A DNA stretch of 54,312 bases from a virus. The notes under the pieces are model-generated. The model ran no database searches. It saw nothing but the letters and a program-made list of their open reading frames with translations, and was not told the DNA's origin. Position 1 is the first letter of the stretch; every line of letters starts with the position of its first letter. The stretch is from positions 1-54,312 of the IMG/VR virus record IMGVR_UViG_3300020474_000020, one strand, 5' to 3'. Positions 27,001 to 34,613 of this stretch are shown one piece after another. The position numbers and the translations under genes are program-made.

Positions 27001-30000
27001 TGATAATATCCATATTGAAGTTCAGATGTCTTAAATATAAGGTTGCCATTATTATCTCTTGGGATACTTTCATAAGTCTTTGTGTCAAAATTAAAATATT
27101 TACCTCTCTTTAACACCGAAACGTTTGTAGTGAAAGCGCTTTGTGAATTACTAAAACTACCTTGATTATCATGACCATGTGTAAAAGCTATGTACTCACC
27201 GTTATTACTTATTGCTATATTATCAAATTCATAGTGTCTACCGTTACCGTCAGTGCCAATAATATTTGATTCTCTTGTAGTACGATTAATACCTCTATAA
27301 TCTCGTGTTATTAAACTGTCTGCCCTAAAACGATCAAAGGGTTCAATGCCATTAGTTGCGTTGTATATTGTGCCAGTGAGTTCTGGAGCAAGCGTCGTAG
27401 TGGTTGTAGTGGTGGTGGTTGTTGTAGTTGTACTTGTAGTCGTTGTTGTAGCCTGCGTAGGAAAATTTTCTGGTATTGTATTTCTAAGTGCATTTCTTTG
27501 AGCTTCTGTAGCTGTGTGATTGAAGATCCAAAAACCATCAGCTATATGGCCTTGCGATAAACCGGCTTCGTCTCCAGTGGGCGTTCTCCAAAGAAAAACA
27601 AATACACCAACTGAATCTGGATCAAGATTTAACTCTACTTCATGTCCAACAAATATATCAACGCTACGCCCATTAAAATCTAATGTTTCAACCCTCGTTT
27701 GCCAGAACTGAGAGTTACTTCCCCCTCCGTAAAAGCCAGCTTGTCCATCTCCGTATCTACCACCATACGGCCCGAAAGGTGTAGACATAACAGTATTAGG
27801 ACTGCCATCAGGTTTCAGGGCTTCAGGATAAGCGAAACCAACAAATGTTACATCATTTTCAAGATGAAAGAAAAAAGCGTCAACCTCTCTACTATAAAAA
27901 TCAAAATATCTTGTCTTCGTCCCTCTATAACCAGCATTCCCTTTTATACTTGTGTCACGTTGACCAATATCAGACAAAGAAAGCCTGTATTTTAAAAAGC
28001 CATCAGAAGTTTTACCATAAAGCAAATCAGTATTTTCATCGTCAACCCATTGGTAAAAGTATGGCGTATGCGCAGCAAAACCAACATATCGAATCCCACC
28101 ACTCCTTAAGAAAAAACGAATATCTTTTTGAAAATAATAATGCTGTTGACTTCCCAAATACTCAGGGAATTGTGAAAAGTTTTGCCCCGGATATGGTATT
28201 ATCCCACCTGAGAAATTACCACCACCGATAACGTTTGTCACATTTCTAGTAATAAGAAATTCAGTTCCAATAACAGGTGCTACAGTTGTGGTTGTAGTAG
28301 TGGTAGTAGTAGTTGTAGTAGTGGTGGTATTTGGAATTAGCGGAGGTCTTGTCGTGGTTGTGGTAGGCATATGTTCAGGAAAAATACCGGGAACATTAAA
28401 TACTGTTGGTATTGTGAATCCATCTTTTTTATAAACCTTACAAACACCTTGCTGTCCATCAACCGTATTGTTGCTACCGGCAATAATAATATTTGCGTCA
28501 TTAGCAATATCAAAACTTTGACCAAAATTCAAACCTACATAATCTTCAGAATCGTCCAATTGTATTGTGTTTGTTGAAGCTACCCAATCTTCTATCCTTG
28601 GGTCGTATTCATAAACGCTAATTGAGCCAAATTTACCAACTTGACTAAGATCAATAGTATGTAGTGACTTAACAATTATAAATTTACCATCAGCATTTAT
28701 TTTTATTAAATCATTAGATGGTATATTACCACCGTCTCCTGTAAAATTAAGGTCAGCATTATTTCTTAGATAGTTACGAGGATTGTCTACTAAAATGTTA
28801 GAGCCTAATTGTTCGTATGTAACATTTTTTCTTTGAAAAACCTTGACTATCAAAAGACCACCATGAGTTATGGGCCAACTACCAAATCTTTCGTTTTGAG
28901 GTAGAATAAATGCAACTATATTTCCATCAGTATCTGATGCTGTATCATAAGCCTTAAAGTTGAATTTATCACCCAGCTGTCTAAAATTATTTCGCAGATT
29001 TGTATCAATCTGATTGATAGAATCACTAGAAACAAATATATTATTAATATCAGAAATAGATGTAGATAGCTCATCTGTAAAATTTTCTATTACTTTATCA
29101 TAGCTACCATTTTGACCAATTCTATATATAGAAAACTTAGAAACATACTGTCTAGGAAAAACAGAAGAGTCTTCAAGTGAATAAGAAACCGCCAAAGTAT
29201 CGCCACGAACGATATCAAACTCAACATGTAAAACATCAACAATCTTGTTTGCGCCTTGCTCTTCAACTTCTATTGACTCAAAAAGAGTCCAAATATTAAT
29301 TGATAAATCGTACTTATATAAATTTATATAATTTCCCTCACTAACAGCTAGCAAAAATCCATCACCACTTAAGGATATGGACTTACCAAAAGCAGTGCTT
29401 TGACTGCCGAATAATTCTCCGAATGTATACCAATCTGCTCCATTCCACATGTACACATATACTGATCCATACTTTTCGTCTGAATTAGAATCGCCATTGT
29501 GGTAAGGATTAGAAACTGCCACAATATTTCCAATCCTATTAACAGAAACAGCTAAACCAAATTTGCCAATATCAGGTTCAAAACCCACTGGTAGGTATGG
29601 ATCTAAAGAACCTACCTCTGAATAAGTGGTAATAGGAAGAGGCTCTGGTGTTGTAGTAGTTGTTGTAGTTGGAGCTGATGTTGTGGTTGGGGCAGATGTT
29701 GTGGTAACTTCTCCAAATAAATCTCCATTGCATAATCTGTTGGAGCTAAATTCATTTGAATAATCTGAATCAAGTAATATATCTTCTTCATCTCGCAATA
29801 TTAACCTGAAGAAAACTTCACTAAAAATTAATTTACTATGATCAACAATATTATCTAATCTAAGTATAAAGGTTTTTTCATCTTCATCAGATACATTGTT
29901 TATATCAATTGTATAAGTATCTATTCTACTAAATGTAGGATCTTCATCATCCTTTGCTTCAACGTCAACAAAAATCTTTAGGGCTGACGAACTTTGTTCT

Positions 30001-30941
30001 TTTAGTTTACTTAAAACTTGTGAAAAATTAGGTATTTTTGCATTTAAGTAAAATTCAGTGGAGGTAAAATTTTGAGGCAATGAACGATATGTAGAGTTAT
30101 CGTCTGAATTTGGATTTCTTAAAAAGTCACATTCATTTGTTTCTGGTGTTACAATTCCTAATACTTTTTCAGACTTTATATCATTATCGTAATAATAGTC
30201 ACTTACTATTCCAGCTTCAGATGTTCCTTTAATTACGTCTCCACCTTTATAAACTTCTGTACCGTCACGTAGCTGTGAAAGTAAAACATTAAATTGAATA
30301 AATTCAAAAGTTCCTACGTTTAAAATTTCAGGTGTTGGATAAGCGACTAAAGGGGCTAATGTTGTTGTGGTTGTAGTTGGGTAAGGATATTCTGTTTGTG
30401 TTAATTGAAAATTAGATTTTTCAAAGCCTTGTTCTACTTTAAAGAAATCTGTACTAATGTAGTCACTTAGGTCTCCACGAGCTGGATTAGAAGGGCCAAC
30501 ACTTCTACCGCCAAGAAACGCAAACTCAAATCTATAATATCCATAACCATGTCTTAAATATTCACTAGATCCATCTATAGCTGTAGCAACTAAAGGAGTA
30601 CTAAATTTATACTCATTTTCTGGATTCATAGCAAATGAGGAAAAAGAATGTGGCACAATAGGTGGCAATTCCATTTCTGCTAAATCATATGTAAATCTTT
30701 CAGAGGTGGTTTCGTCTGGAGTCCAAACATATCTAACCAATATCCTGCTGTTGCTTATTTCTCTTAAGGAATCTGGTATGGTATTAACCATTTCAAATTC
30801 TACTTCATCGTCTACAATAACAGCGCGAGACCCCTCAAATTGAGTACTGTGCAAACGGAAAATTTGCTGCACCAACTGGTGAGACAATATTAAATCAATG
30901 TCCGCAATGTCTGGATATTTATCTGTAAAATTATAGGCCAT
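21009..30941 (-). CDS. Giant multidomain adhesin/fibre protein (3310 residues)
   Basis: The longest gene here, nearly 10 kb. The N-terminus (MAYNFTDKYPDIADIDLILS) is not recognised. Seven Thr-rich linkers, near residues 190, 420, 870, 1175, 1875, 2250 and 2295, cut it into modules. Residues about 440 to 860 and 1200 to 1860 carry propeller-like units (VNRIGNIVAVSNP, LSGDGFLLAVSEG, ISGNGKVIAISID, ISKDGSIIAMCFG, MTENGSLLAVGAS). Residues about 2095 to 2225 look like a cupredoxin with QHPIAFYP and ECYNHGFMGG. The C-terminal 700 residues look fibronectin-like or Ig-like (several V-x-S-R-S-G strands). The protein ends in about 15 Gly and a Tyr. No signal peptide or transmembrane helix is seen. It is probably an elongated tail adhesin. 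Confidence 0.6.
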   Translation of the reverse strand: MAYNFTDKYPDIADIDLILSHQLVQQIFRLHSTQFEGSRAVIVDDEVEFEMVNTIPDSLREISNSRILVRYVWTPDETTSERFTYDLAEMELPPIVPHSFSSFAMNPENEYKFSTPLVATAIDGSSEYLRHGYGYYRFEFAFLGGRSVGPSNPARGDLSDYISTDFFKVEQGFEKSNFQLTQTEYPYPTTTTTTLAPLVAYPTPEILNVGTFEFIQFNVLLSQLRDGTEVYKGGDVIKGTSEAGIVSDYYYDNDIKSEKVLGIVTPETNECDFLRNPNSDDNSTYRSLPQNFTSTEFYLNAKIPNFSQVLSKLKEQSSSALKIFVDVEAKDDEDPTFSRIDTYTIDINNVSDEDEKTFILRLDNIVDHSKLIFSEVFFRLILRDEEDILLDSDYSNEFSSNRLCNGDLFGEVTTTSAPTTTSAPTTTTTTTPEPLPITTYSEVGSLDPYLPVGFEPDIGKFGLAVSVNRIGNIVAVSNPYHNGDSNSDEKYGSVYVYMWNGADWYTFGELFGSQSTAFGKSISLSGDGFLLAVSEGNYINLYKYDLSINIWTLFESIEVEEQGANKIVDVLHVEFDIVRGDTLAVSYSLEDSSVFPRQYVSKFSIYRIGQNGSYDKVIENFTDELSTSISDINNIFVSSDSINQIDTNLRNNFRQLGDKFNFKAYDTASDTDGNIVAFILPQNERFGSWPITHGGLLIVKVFQRKNVTYEQLGSNILVDNPRNYLRNNADLNFTGDGGNIPSNDLIKINADGKFIIVKSLHTIDLSQVGKFGSISVYEYDPRIEDWVASTNTIQLDDSEDYVGLNFGQSFDIANDANIIIAGSNNTVDGQQGVCKVYKKDGFTIPTVFNVPGIFPEHMPTTTTTRPPLIPNTTTTTTTTTTTTTTTVAPVIGTEFLITRNVTNVIGGGNFSGGIIPYPGQNFSQFPEYLGSQQHYYFQKDIRFFLRSGGIRYVGFAAHTPYFYQWVDDENTDLLYGKTSDGFLKYRLSLSDIGQRDTSIKGNAGYRGTKTRYFDFYSREVDAFFFHLENDVTFVGFAYPEALKPDGSPNTVMSTPFGPYGGRYGDGQAGFYGGGSNSQFWQTRVETLDFNGRSVDIFVGHEVELNLDPDSVGVFVFLWRTPTGDEAGLSQGHIADGFWIFNHTATEAQRNALRNTIPENFPTQATTTTTSTTTTTTTTTTTTTLAPELTGTIYNATNGIEPFDRFRADSLITRDYRGINRTTRESNIIGTDGNGRHYEFDNIAISNNGEYIAFTHGHDNQGSFSNSQSAFTTNVSVLKRGKYFNFDTKTYESIPRDNNGNLIFKTSELQYGYYQDVLFEGADKDFPNLQIENAYPHVRLTFNDNNNGARLYSLANDNVVRLPDGSEFFVPLFKNRGQRGENQAYVFQRNGSLQLSDHYQGGMSSKSILVRHGLAPRDESSNKTEPNDLIKLDIFDSTHDSDRYSVYGPYGNLFPVYSPQHPLYRLATGKPSVNGHDHGYIPYLPSTSVYPSAFGVTHRRYLGEVSAISGNGKVIAISIDNYKNFTETYTESDIRGKAVHIYEWGIDARKPNANPETGRDTGTIIPQPRWLLITHQIQLTHPDMDSGEISPYLDEASTVSRPYTVRVIASKLSHDGKRLVIAYSATTEVDGEERTAQTIKVYDRVVTYADPSSVPNFDNYKSREDVANDEVPIEMFSQAFNVHYIQNVRAPFGLGNGLDIRDKGNIIDVEISKDGSIIAMCFGANSESFRVTDKGSVRVIKLEETYSLPTVLPTSSSPEESSAIRSLPRQNKWVIAFEQLGVNIFPRLRNQSGQLISDGSEERFGLSIAMTENGSLLAVGASAVLNKKIFPTNNTVVRVPNELFVYDLSSFTNTTPPTLEPEETQPDATTTTTTTTTTTTTTTTTTTTAIPLVGNNPKCLPAVSYWNSEYLNAQPSEDFNTPGHVGVVSTNHQKKIFVINPDSPVPSTNRNNYVEGLFYAEPHGIQAHDRIIPGYDFYVYPNNAYTIHTSSRLTNYYFKDNPFIHITASTIQEFEFPGAGLQKYFSGIITIFLREGYDTWEGESFLTLSTKRVVGTNPNYIDGKDVALLGVAEANAQGFNCASLNQKNEVCLDYDIDVGVETVGSQRYYTFNGLSSVNHKFKLRNGVYRFKNVSTQHPIAFYPADGTLAITQGAETTFADGPQFQYQLNNIQHSNINIKKNIQGVDSAYGATVGTSTIVLTVKDNFGTASYECYNHGFMGGAANLVYDSSCPAFVEPEPSRVPSLTTTTTTTTSSPIVYQEDPIFNDPSLPEGYDNWEDWFRDQATTTTTTTDDPAIDPTATTTTLAPVYIPLPTVPEGETCLPYGIVLDTKNTRRYSENPDLPYFRRNIANMKFIHNVGSLIVSDELEITGHRDNIPDYWTDSFLGSPNGVNGNTYLAAWGDGMGAKGVFEVYLLDVPRSQPITDYDFRDNANIELAPLDPAKTARFMKPYFVNDKEYLIDRANGKINNISEDEVAIRPNEDSQCDWYWGNVILRITKGGRPENRINAYLKNSGRNTFITRDFISILTGNAEAFRIYLARSKCINHSTPTYLSDHLSKLRNEIEQEKKLEVSDKYFLAKTHTVKRIFLDSEINENSSNQQTLQSYYETSANKKLVVRNDVDPLFYPQYEKTGRSLDVRDVRVYDAFSVSSGYTVHNRPNINGIANIAHQVDNPAVVYRDYPEDFDTTNKTLDFGMEEFEQRFVATLFDSQNRLIKTREIFCLPTDDGFSYTQNRNVYESGLLNTISSLSTSPSNFSFSSQDDTRISFADDNSDFLGPINVYRSSIFNDNENADEIPVGVNVEDTSTDGDFYAYSYHLYGRFPTIVVRSYENNRICAKIESTSILAGSKLSLRQLNPNDWSSMPLLLAVASLEGVKVYLIDGGKTGILNPKLLSEGVDFENPYFNFIKQKGYLPDDRDANYSKPETFIKPDGNNPSTVETKKENDRIIRLPDERDVVDDITIRWENIAKVTTYNVIKYNVSQINTRDILIPRLGKGVEDSIINRAQRDVIQNSNPFAVNTGRVKNLRSLAKETNVENIFDIHNISDTAFYTENSVLSIKISNAVAGESFDIDWWHKGLKIRSRRRAAASSDGVLIDTFAGGGQWVNHVNEYGIVFMAVNSIPVLSGEVKVVITRSGRSSQTTYVMSTRLPLNRSREDLLNPIDREDLEQNKYSNQFIDSTENSVFQGPVSLIANTSVSANKLYNGYKINTYTSNDFIESYKGKNNGWDNVVLRYTENGVGPMPANLLPEYDDTVSQSIQVQTDFVSLAPISTSALTISPITGGGDVTPDDTYDGGDDGGGGGGGGGGGGGY
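24020..24210 (-). repeat. Two Thr-rich linkers downstream of the cupredoxin-like domain
   Basis: LTTTTTTTTSSPIV and QATTTTTTDDPAIDPTATTTT frame a small segment of about 30 residues (VYQEDPIFNDPSLPEGYDNW). They lie near residues 2250 and 2295 of the giant protein. Boundaries are approximate. Confidence 0.85.
24250..24665 (-). other. Cupredoxin-like (blue-copper type) domain inside the giant adhesin
   Basis: A protein domain of about 130 residues. It has a strand with NVSTQHPIAFYP (possible first His ligand), then a beta strand STIVLTVKDNFGTASYE and a C-Y-N-H-G-F-M block giving Cys, His and Met ligands in a C-x2-H-x2-M spacing. Plastocyanin has C-x2-H-x4-M, so the last loop is two residues shorter. 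I recall the same C-x2-H-x2-M-G/N ending in structural proteins of cyanophages. Copper binding is inferred from the four ligands. Confidence 0.5.
25281..25340 (-). repeat. Poly-threonine linker (20 Thr)
   Basis: Twenty consecutive Thr codons of mixed type near residue 1875 of the giant protein, separating the second propeller-like region from the module before the cupredoxin-like domain. Confidence 0.9.
27393..27449 (-). repeat. Thr-rich linker (19 codons, one Ser)
   Basis: QATTTTTSTTTT followed by more Thr and LAPEL, near residue 1175 of the giant protein. It separates a Gly/Tyr/Phe-rich domain from the second propeller-like region. Confidence 0.9.
28284..28370 (-). repeat. Paired Thr-rich linkers
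   Basis: Five Thr then RPPLIPN and about 16 more Thr, ending VAPV, near residue 870 of the giant protein, just after the first propeller-like region. Boundaries are accurate to a few bases. Confidence 0.85.
29649..29710 (-). repeat. Thr/Ser/Ala/Pro-rich linker
   Basis: VTTTSAPTTTSAPTTTTTT then PEPLP near residue 420 of the giant protein, a short direct repeat of the TTTSAP unit. Another six-Thr run lies at about 30359-30380 (near residue 190). Confidence 0.85.
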
Positions 30942-30942
30942 A

Positions 30943-32820
30943 TTAATTATCTATATTAAGATTTCCCATTTTAAATACTTCGATCTCTTCTTCTGGAACT
31001 TCTTCTACGTCGTCCACCACAGGAGGCTCAGTAGTGGTGCTAGGCGTTGGCGCTGTTACAGTGTCTACACTATTATACCCCGTAGCGCCACATAATTCTG
31101 AATAAACAAAACTTTCAGCAAAACGACGATCAAGCACATTACTGCCATCAAGTCTCATTGATTCATTCCAATCACCATTAAATAATCGAGCCTCTAAAAC
31201 TAGATTCTGCTCTTCCTGCGGCCTATCTCTAACTGGACCAAGCGTGTTGGGGAAAAAGCTTGCTTCGTACTTAGCAAGTTCATCATCTATTCTATAATAA
31301 GCAATTAGGGCTATATTGCCGGGAGAAACAAGCTCATTAAACGGACTACCTACCTGTCTAATTCTAACACTATCAATCGTAGGTCTAGTTACCTGAGCAG
31401 AAACTCCTCTACCAGAAAAATTAGCATTAGGATTGACTGTTTTAGTAGTGCCTGTAGATGCATTATACTGTTGCTCGTGTACAATTAGCTGTGGAAAAAT
31501 ACTGTATCTTCTAGAACTTCTTTCTCTGTCGTAAAGAGCTTTAGGTATCTCGTAAAGAACAGCGACGATGTGGAATTTTTCCCTATAAAAATTTATTTTG
31601 AATCCTACCCCATTCTTTTCAATGTCAAAACGAGTATCATCGGCATACAGGTACGACTCTCTATAGCGATTGTCTAAAGAAAGATTTTCTAACCCATATA
31701 AAAGCCCATAATACTCAATGATTCTATGTACGTCTGACCTTCTGTTGTAGTAATTTCTTGAGCTAGGATACTCCAAGGGTATTCCAGCAATATACTTTCC
31801 CCAATTTCGTTCTTCGTAATAATCATCAACGTAGACGACTCTAGAAAGTAAACCGTTTAAAGCACGACTATTTGCAATATTTCTATATTGACCATAAACC
31901 AGATTATGATACGAGCGTAATCTAAAGACATTGGTAGAAGAGTTTTCATTAAACATCCTTTGAAATAACTGTGATCGAGACCTTCCCGTTGCATTTACAT
32001 TAATCAACGATGCATCTGAAGGGGAAAGAATTTCTTTTACAAAACCTGAAATATCATTACGGTAACTTCCAAGTGAGATTAGATCTTCAGGACCGCTATA
32101 TCCTGTGCTTGGATCAATATAATATAAAAAATTACTGTTTGTGTTAAACATCATCCCGTTAAACAAACCCGGATAGTCCATTTTTTTATTTTCAAAAGCT
32201 GCTTGACTGCGGCTTGAGGCAAAATCGGTTATGAAAAGTGACGAACTAATATTATGCATAATGCCGTCTGGACTAACATAACTATTGCTACCAGTAGTTC
32301 TACCTTCGCGTATAAATGTAGTTCCGTCTGGATATGTAAAAATAGAATCATAATTTCTAACACTAGTCCATACATTATTGCTAGAAAGTTTATAATTAGG
32401 GCTTTCGTAGTACTCTGTATTTCTATTGGTGTCGCGCCTCATTGCATATCTCTGAACATCTGGTAATCCTTCCATAATACCAAGTATTCTAGCTGTTGAA
32501 AGATCCTCGGGACCATCTTCAGTTGGTAAAGGTGCAGGCGCAGTTGGTGCAGATGCTGGAGCAGGAGTTGTTGTCGTTGGGCGAGTAGAAATTGGACAAC
32601 ACCCTATGTTAAAAACATAGTCTGCTCTTAACATATCAAATCTACCCAAAGGATCTTCTACCACAACAGTAATAGCATACGTACCAATGTCTTCTATAGG
32701 CTTTATCATAAATAAAGTAGTGCCTTGAACTTCAAAGTAAGAAGCATATTCCCCCTCAAGCGTTAAATTAAAAACGCCTTGCAAGTTATTAGATACTTTT
32801 ATTTTTGCTACTTCTAACAT
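30943..32820 (-). CDS. Fibre-block protein with cadherin-like N-terminal domain
   Basis: A 625-residue protein. Residues 8 to 75 (GVFNLTLEGEYASYFEVQGT, then LFMIKPIEDIGTYAITVVVE) look like a cadherin or Ig-type repeat: hydrophobic strands with an E-D-P-x-G calcium-loop-like turn. A Thr/Pro/Ala linker (about 32530-32585) follows. The rest is rich in Tyr, Arg and Asn with no family I recognise. The C-terminus is acidic (DDVEEVPEEEIEVF). It lies between two other Thr-linker genes with 1 to 8 base gaps, so it is in the same operon and probably part of the same tail adhesin assembly. Confidence 0.5.
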   Translation of the reverse strand: MLEVAKIKVSNNLQGVFNLTLEGEYASYFEVQGTTLFMIKPIEDIGTYAITVVVEDPLGRFDMLRADYVFNIGCCPISTRPTTTTPAPASAPTAPAPLPTEDGPEDLSTARILGIMEGLPDVQRYAMRRDTNRNTEYYESPNYKLSSNNVWTSVRNYDSIFTYPDGTTFIREGRTTGSNSYVSPDGIMHNISSSLFITDFASSRSQAAFENKKMDYPGLFNGMMFNTNSNFLYYIDPSTGYSGPEDLISLGSYRNDISGFVKEILSPSDASLINVNATGRSRSQLFQRMFNENSSTNVFRLRSYHNLVYGQYRNIANSRALNGLLSRVVYVDDYYEERNWGKYIAGIPLEYPSSRNYYNRRSDVHRIIEYYGLLYGLENLSLDNRYRESYLYADDTRFDIEKNGVGFKINFYREKFHIVAVLYEIPKALYDRERSSRRYSIFPQLIVHEQQYNASTGTTKTVNPNANFSGRGVSAQVTRPTIDSVRIRQVGSPFNELVSPGNIALIAYYRIDDELAKYEASFFPNTLGPVRDRPQEEQNLVLEARLFNGDWNESMRLDGSNVLDRRFAESFVYSELCGATGYNSVDTVTAPTPSTTTEPPVVDDVEEVPEEEIEVFKMGNLNIDN

Positions 32821-32828
32821 TTTATATC

Positions 32829-34595
32829 CTAATTATTAGGTGTGGGAAAAGCTGGATCTGGAGTATTGTATCTTAACGTCGTGGTTCTTCCAACGCAGTT
32901 AGCTATAGTTGATGCGCCATCAGCAGTATATTCCTGACAAACATCCCATTTTCTATAACTATAATTACCACTGCTGAAACTAAACTCACCAGTATCGTCA
33001 TCGAGTAATTCATACCCAACCCAAAAACTATTATAGTCAACATGAGATGAAAAGTCCCAATATCTTCCACCGCTACAAATTACAAACACTGCTGCTCCTT
33101 TACTTCTTCCTCCATACTCGTCAGTATCGTAATTATCATCATTAGCATTCTCTGTCATTAAAACGCAGGTTGGACCAAAAGCTGCTACCTCATTTTGAAG
33201 AGCAGAAGATTTATACGTAAAGATGGCATCGCTTGTTGAACCAAATGGCCTGTTAATACTACTAGCAAAACCTAGACTAGTACTGTAACTAGCTGCATTT
33301 CCTCCAAATGTTCCATATGTTTCTGTATCAGACTGAGACATTGTAGGTATAGTACAAGTCTGTCCGTAACAAACTCCGTCGCTACTATTCTGACCACCAG
33401 CTAAACTTATCACCCCAGAACCAGCGCTATCCAAGACTTCGATCCACCACGCAGTACCAGCATTATCAGCTGTAACACAGAATTTAAGACACTCTGGACA
33501 CTTGTTAATTGTTGCTTCGTAGTAGCCGCTGGGATAACCAGTTCCGGGGAAAGATGGAGATCCAGTGCTAATTTCCCCAGTATCAAAGAGCGACACTTCA
33601 GGACTTTCGCACACATCAAATACTTCTAATTGATCGGGAATAGTATATGTTCCAAACCTTACAGTAACGGGTGGTCCAGAGCTTTGAATATCTGGACACA
33701 GAGTTGTTGTGGTAGTAGTGGTAGTTGTGGTAGTTGTGGTGGTTGTGGTGGTTGTGGTAGTGGTAGTTGTTGTGGTAGTTGTACTTGTTGTCGTTGTGGT
33801 AATAACTGGTGGCTCAGTTGTTGTTGTTGGGGTAGCAGTAGTGGTGGTTGTTGTTGTGGTAGTAAACGCATCTTCACAAGGTATAAATGTATCGCCAACG
33901 GGTAAACATCTCATATAAGATTCTACATACTCAGCGCATATGTTATCACAGATAGGCTCAACAGAAAAAACAGTGGGAAGGAAATCGCACGCAGGAACAG
34001 AGGTTCTATCACATATGCTCTTTACTTCTAATCTTAAAAATTTATTATTAAGTTTGACTTTTTTATGTATATTACTAGGAGAGAACTGTATAACGCCATT
34101 ATCTAAAATTGTTTTGTCTGTGTAATCATTTATATACTTAGTGGCTACTACTTTACCTTCTTCTGTTTTAATTATAATTTTAATAGCGCCATCTACAGTA
34201 ATTTTATTTGTAAGATATTTATCTGCAAATTTAACAGTAAGAGCGCTAAGAAAAACATCGCTGCCGCTAGTCAACACACTTGATTTAGTATTAAATTCTT
34301 GTTCGCTAGCAACCAGTACGTCCTCAGTATGCTGTAGGTCAAGAGTGTGGGTACTATTAACTATAAGAGAGCTTTCAGAACCTTTTGGGAAAAACATAGA
34401 TCCGCAAAGACATTTTAGAACTTCAACTTCTTGCTCAGTCACAGTTGTAGAAACTGGACAAGTAACTCCACTTTCTGGAATAAAGATAAATGGTGTTTGC
34501 GTAGTAGAAGTAGTTGTAGAAGTTGTTACATTTGGAACATACTCTACAAATGGGCTGCTAGGCTTATCGCATCTGGTTCTTCTTCCTCTTGCCAT
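32829..34595 (-). CDS. Cys-rich structural protein with a 27-Thr tract
   Basis: A 588-residue protein. The N-terminal 240 residues carry many Cys (VLKCLCGSMF, PICDNICAEY, RCLPVGDTFIPCED) and a beta-rich middle. About 54 residues of Thr-rich linker follow, containing 27 consecutive Thr. The C-terminal 290 residues carry further Cys pairs (CPECLKFC, CYGQTC), a GGQNSSDG turn and aromatic strands that look like a lectin or jelly-roll domain. Disulphides would form only outside the cell, which fits a virion surface protein. The N-terminus also has a short TTSTTTSTT linker. No named family is recognised. Confidence 0.55.
   Translation of the reverse strand: MARGRRTRCDKPSSPFVEYVPNVTTSTTTSTTQTPFIFIPESGVTCPVSTTVTEQEVEVLKCLCGSMFFPKGSESSLIVNSTHTLDLQHTEDVLVASEQEFNTKSSVLTSGSDVFLSALTVKFADKYLTNKITVDGAIKIIIKTEEGKVVATKYINDYTDKTILDNGVIQFSPSNIHKKVKLNNKFLRLEVKSICDRTSVPACDFLPTVFSVEPICDNICAEYVESYMRCLPVGDTFIPCEDAFTTTTTTTTTATPTTTTEPPVITTTTTSTTTTTTTTTTTTTTTTTTTTTTTTTTTLCPDIQSSGPPVTVRFGTYTIPDQLEVFDVCESPEVSLFDTGEISTGSPSFPGTGYPSGYYEATINKCPECLKFCVTADNAGTAWWIEVLDSAGSGVISLAGGQNSSDGVCYGQTCTIPTMSQSDTETYGTFGGNAASYSTSLGFASSINRPFGSTSDAIFTYKSSALQNEVAAFGPTCVLMTENANDDNYDTDEYGGRSKGAAVFVICSGGRYWDFSSHVDYNSFWVGYELLDDDTGEFSFSSGNYSYRKWDVCQEYTADGASTIANCVGRTTTLRYNTPDPAFPTPNN
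33702..33863 (-). repeat. Longest poly-threonine tract (54 codons, 27 Thr in a row)
   Basis: Between DAF and LCPDIQ of the 588-residue protein. It includes two small breaks (ATP and EPPVI, plus one Ser) and then 27 uninterrupted Thr from 33782 to 33702. Codons are mixed ACA, ACT and ACC with an occasional ACG. Confidence 0.95.
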
Positions 34596-34613
34596 CCTAT
34601 GAACCCCACATTA

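Noticed and set aside
33630-33918. Long ORFs rich in Val, Cys/Gly or Gln/Leu opposite the poly-Thr tract
   Set aside because: They are other-frame readings of the Thr-codon repeat and have no ribosome site.
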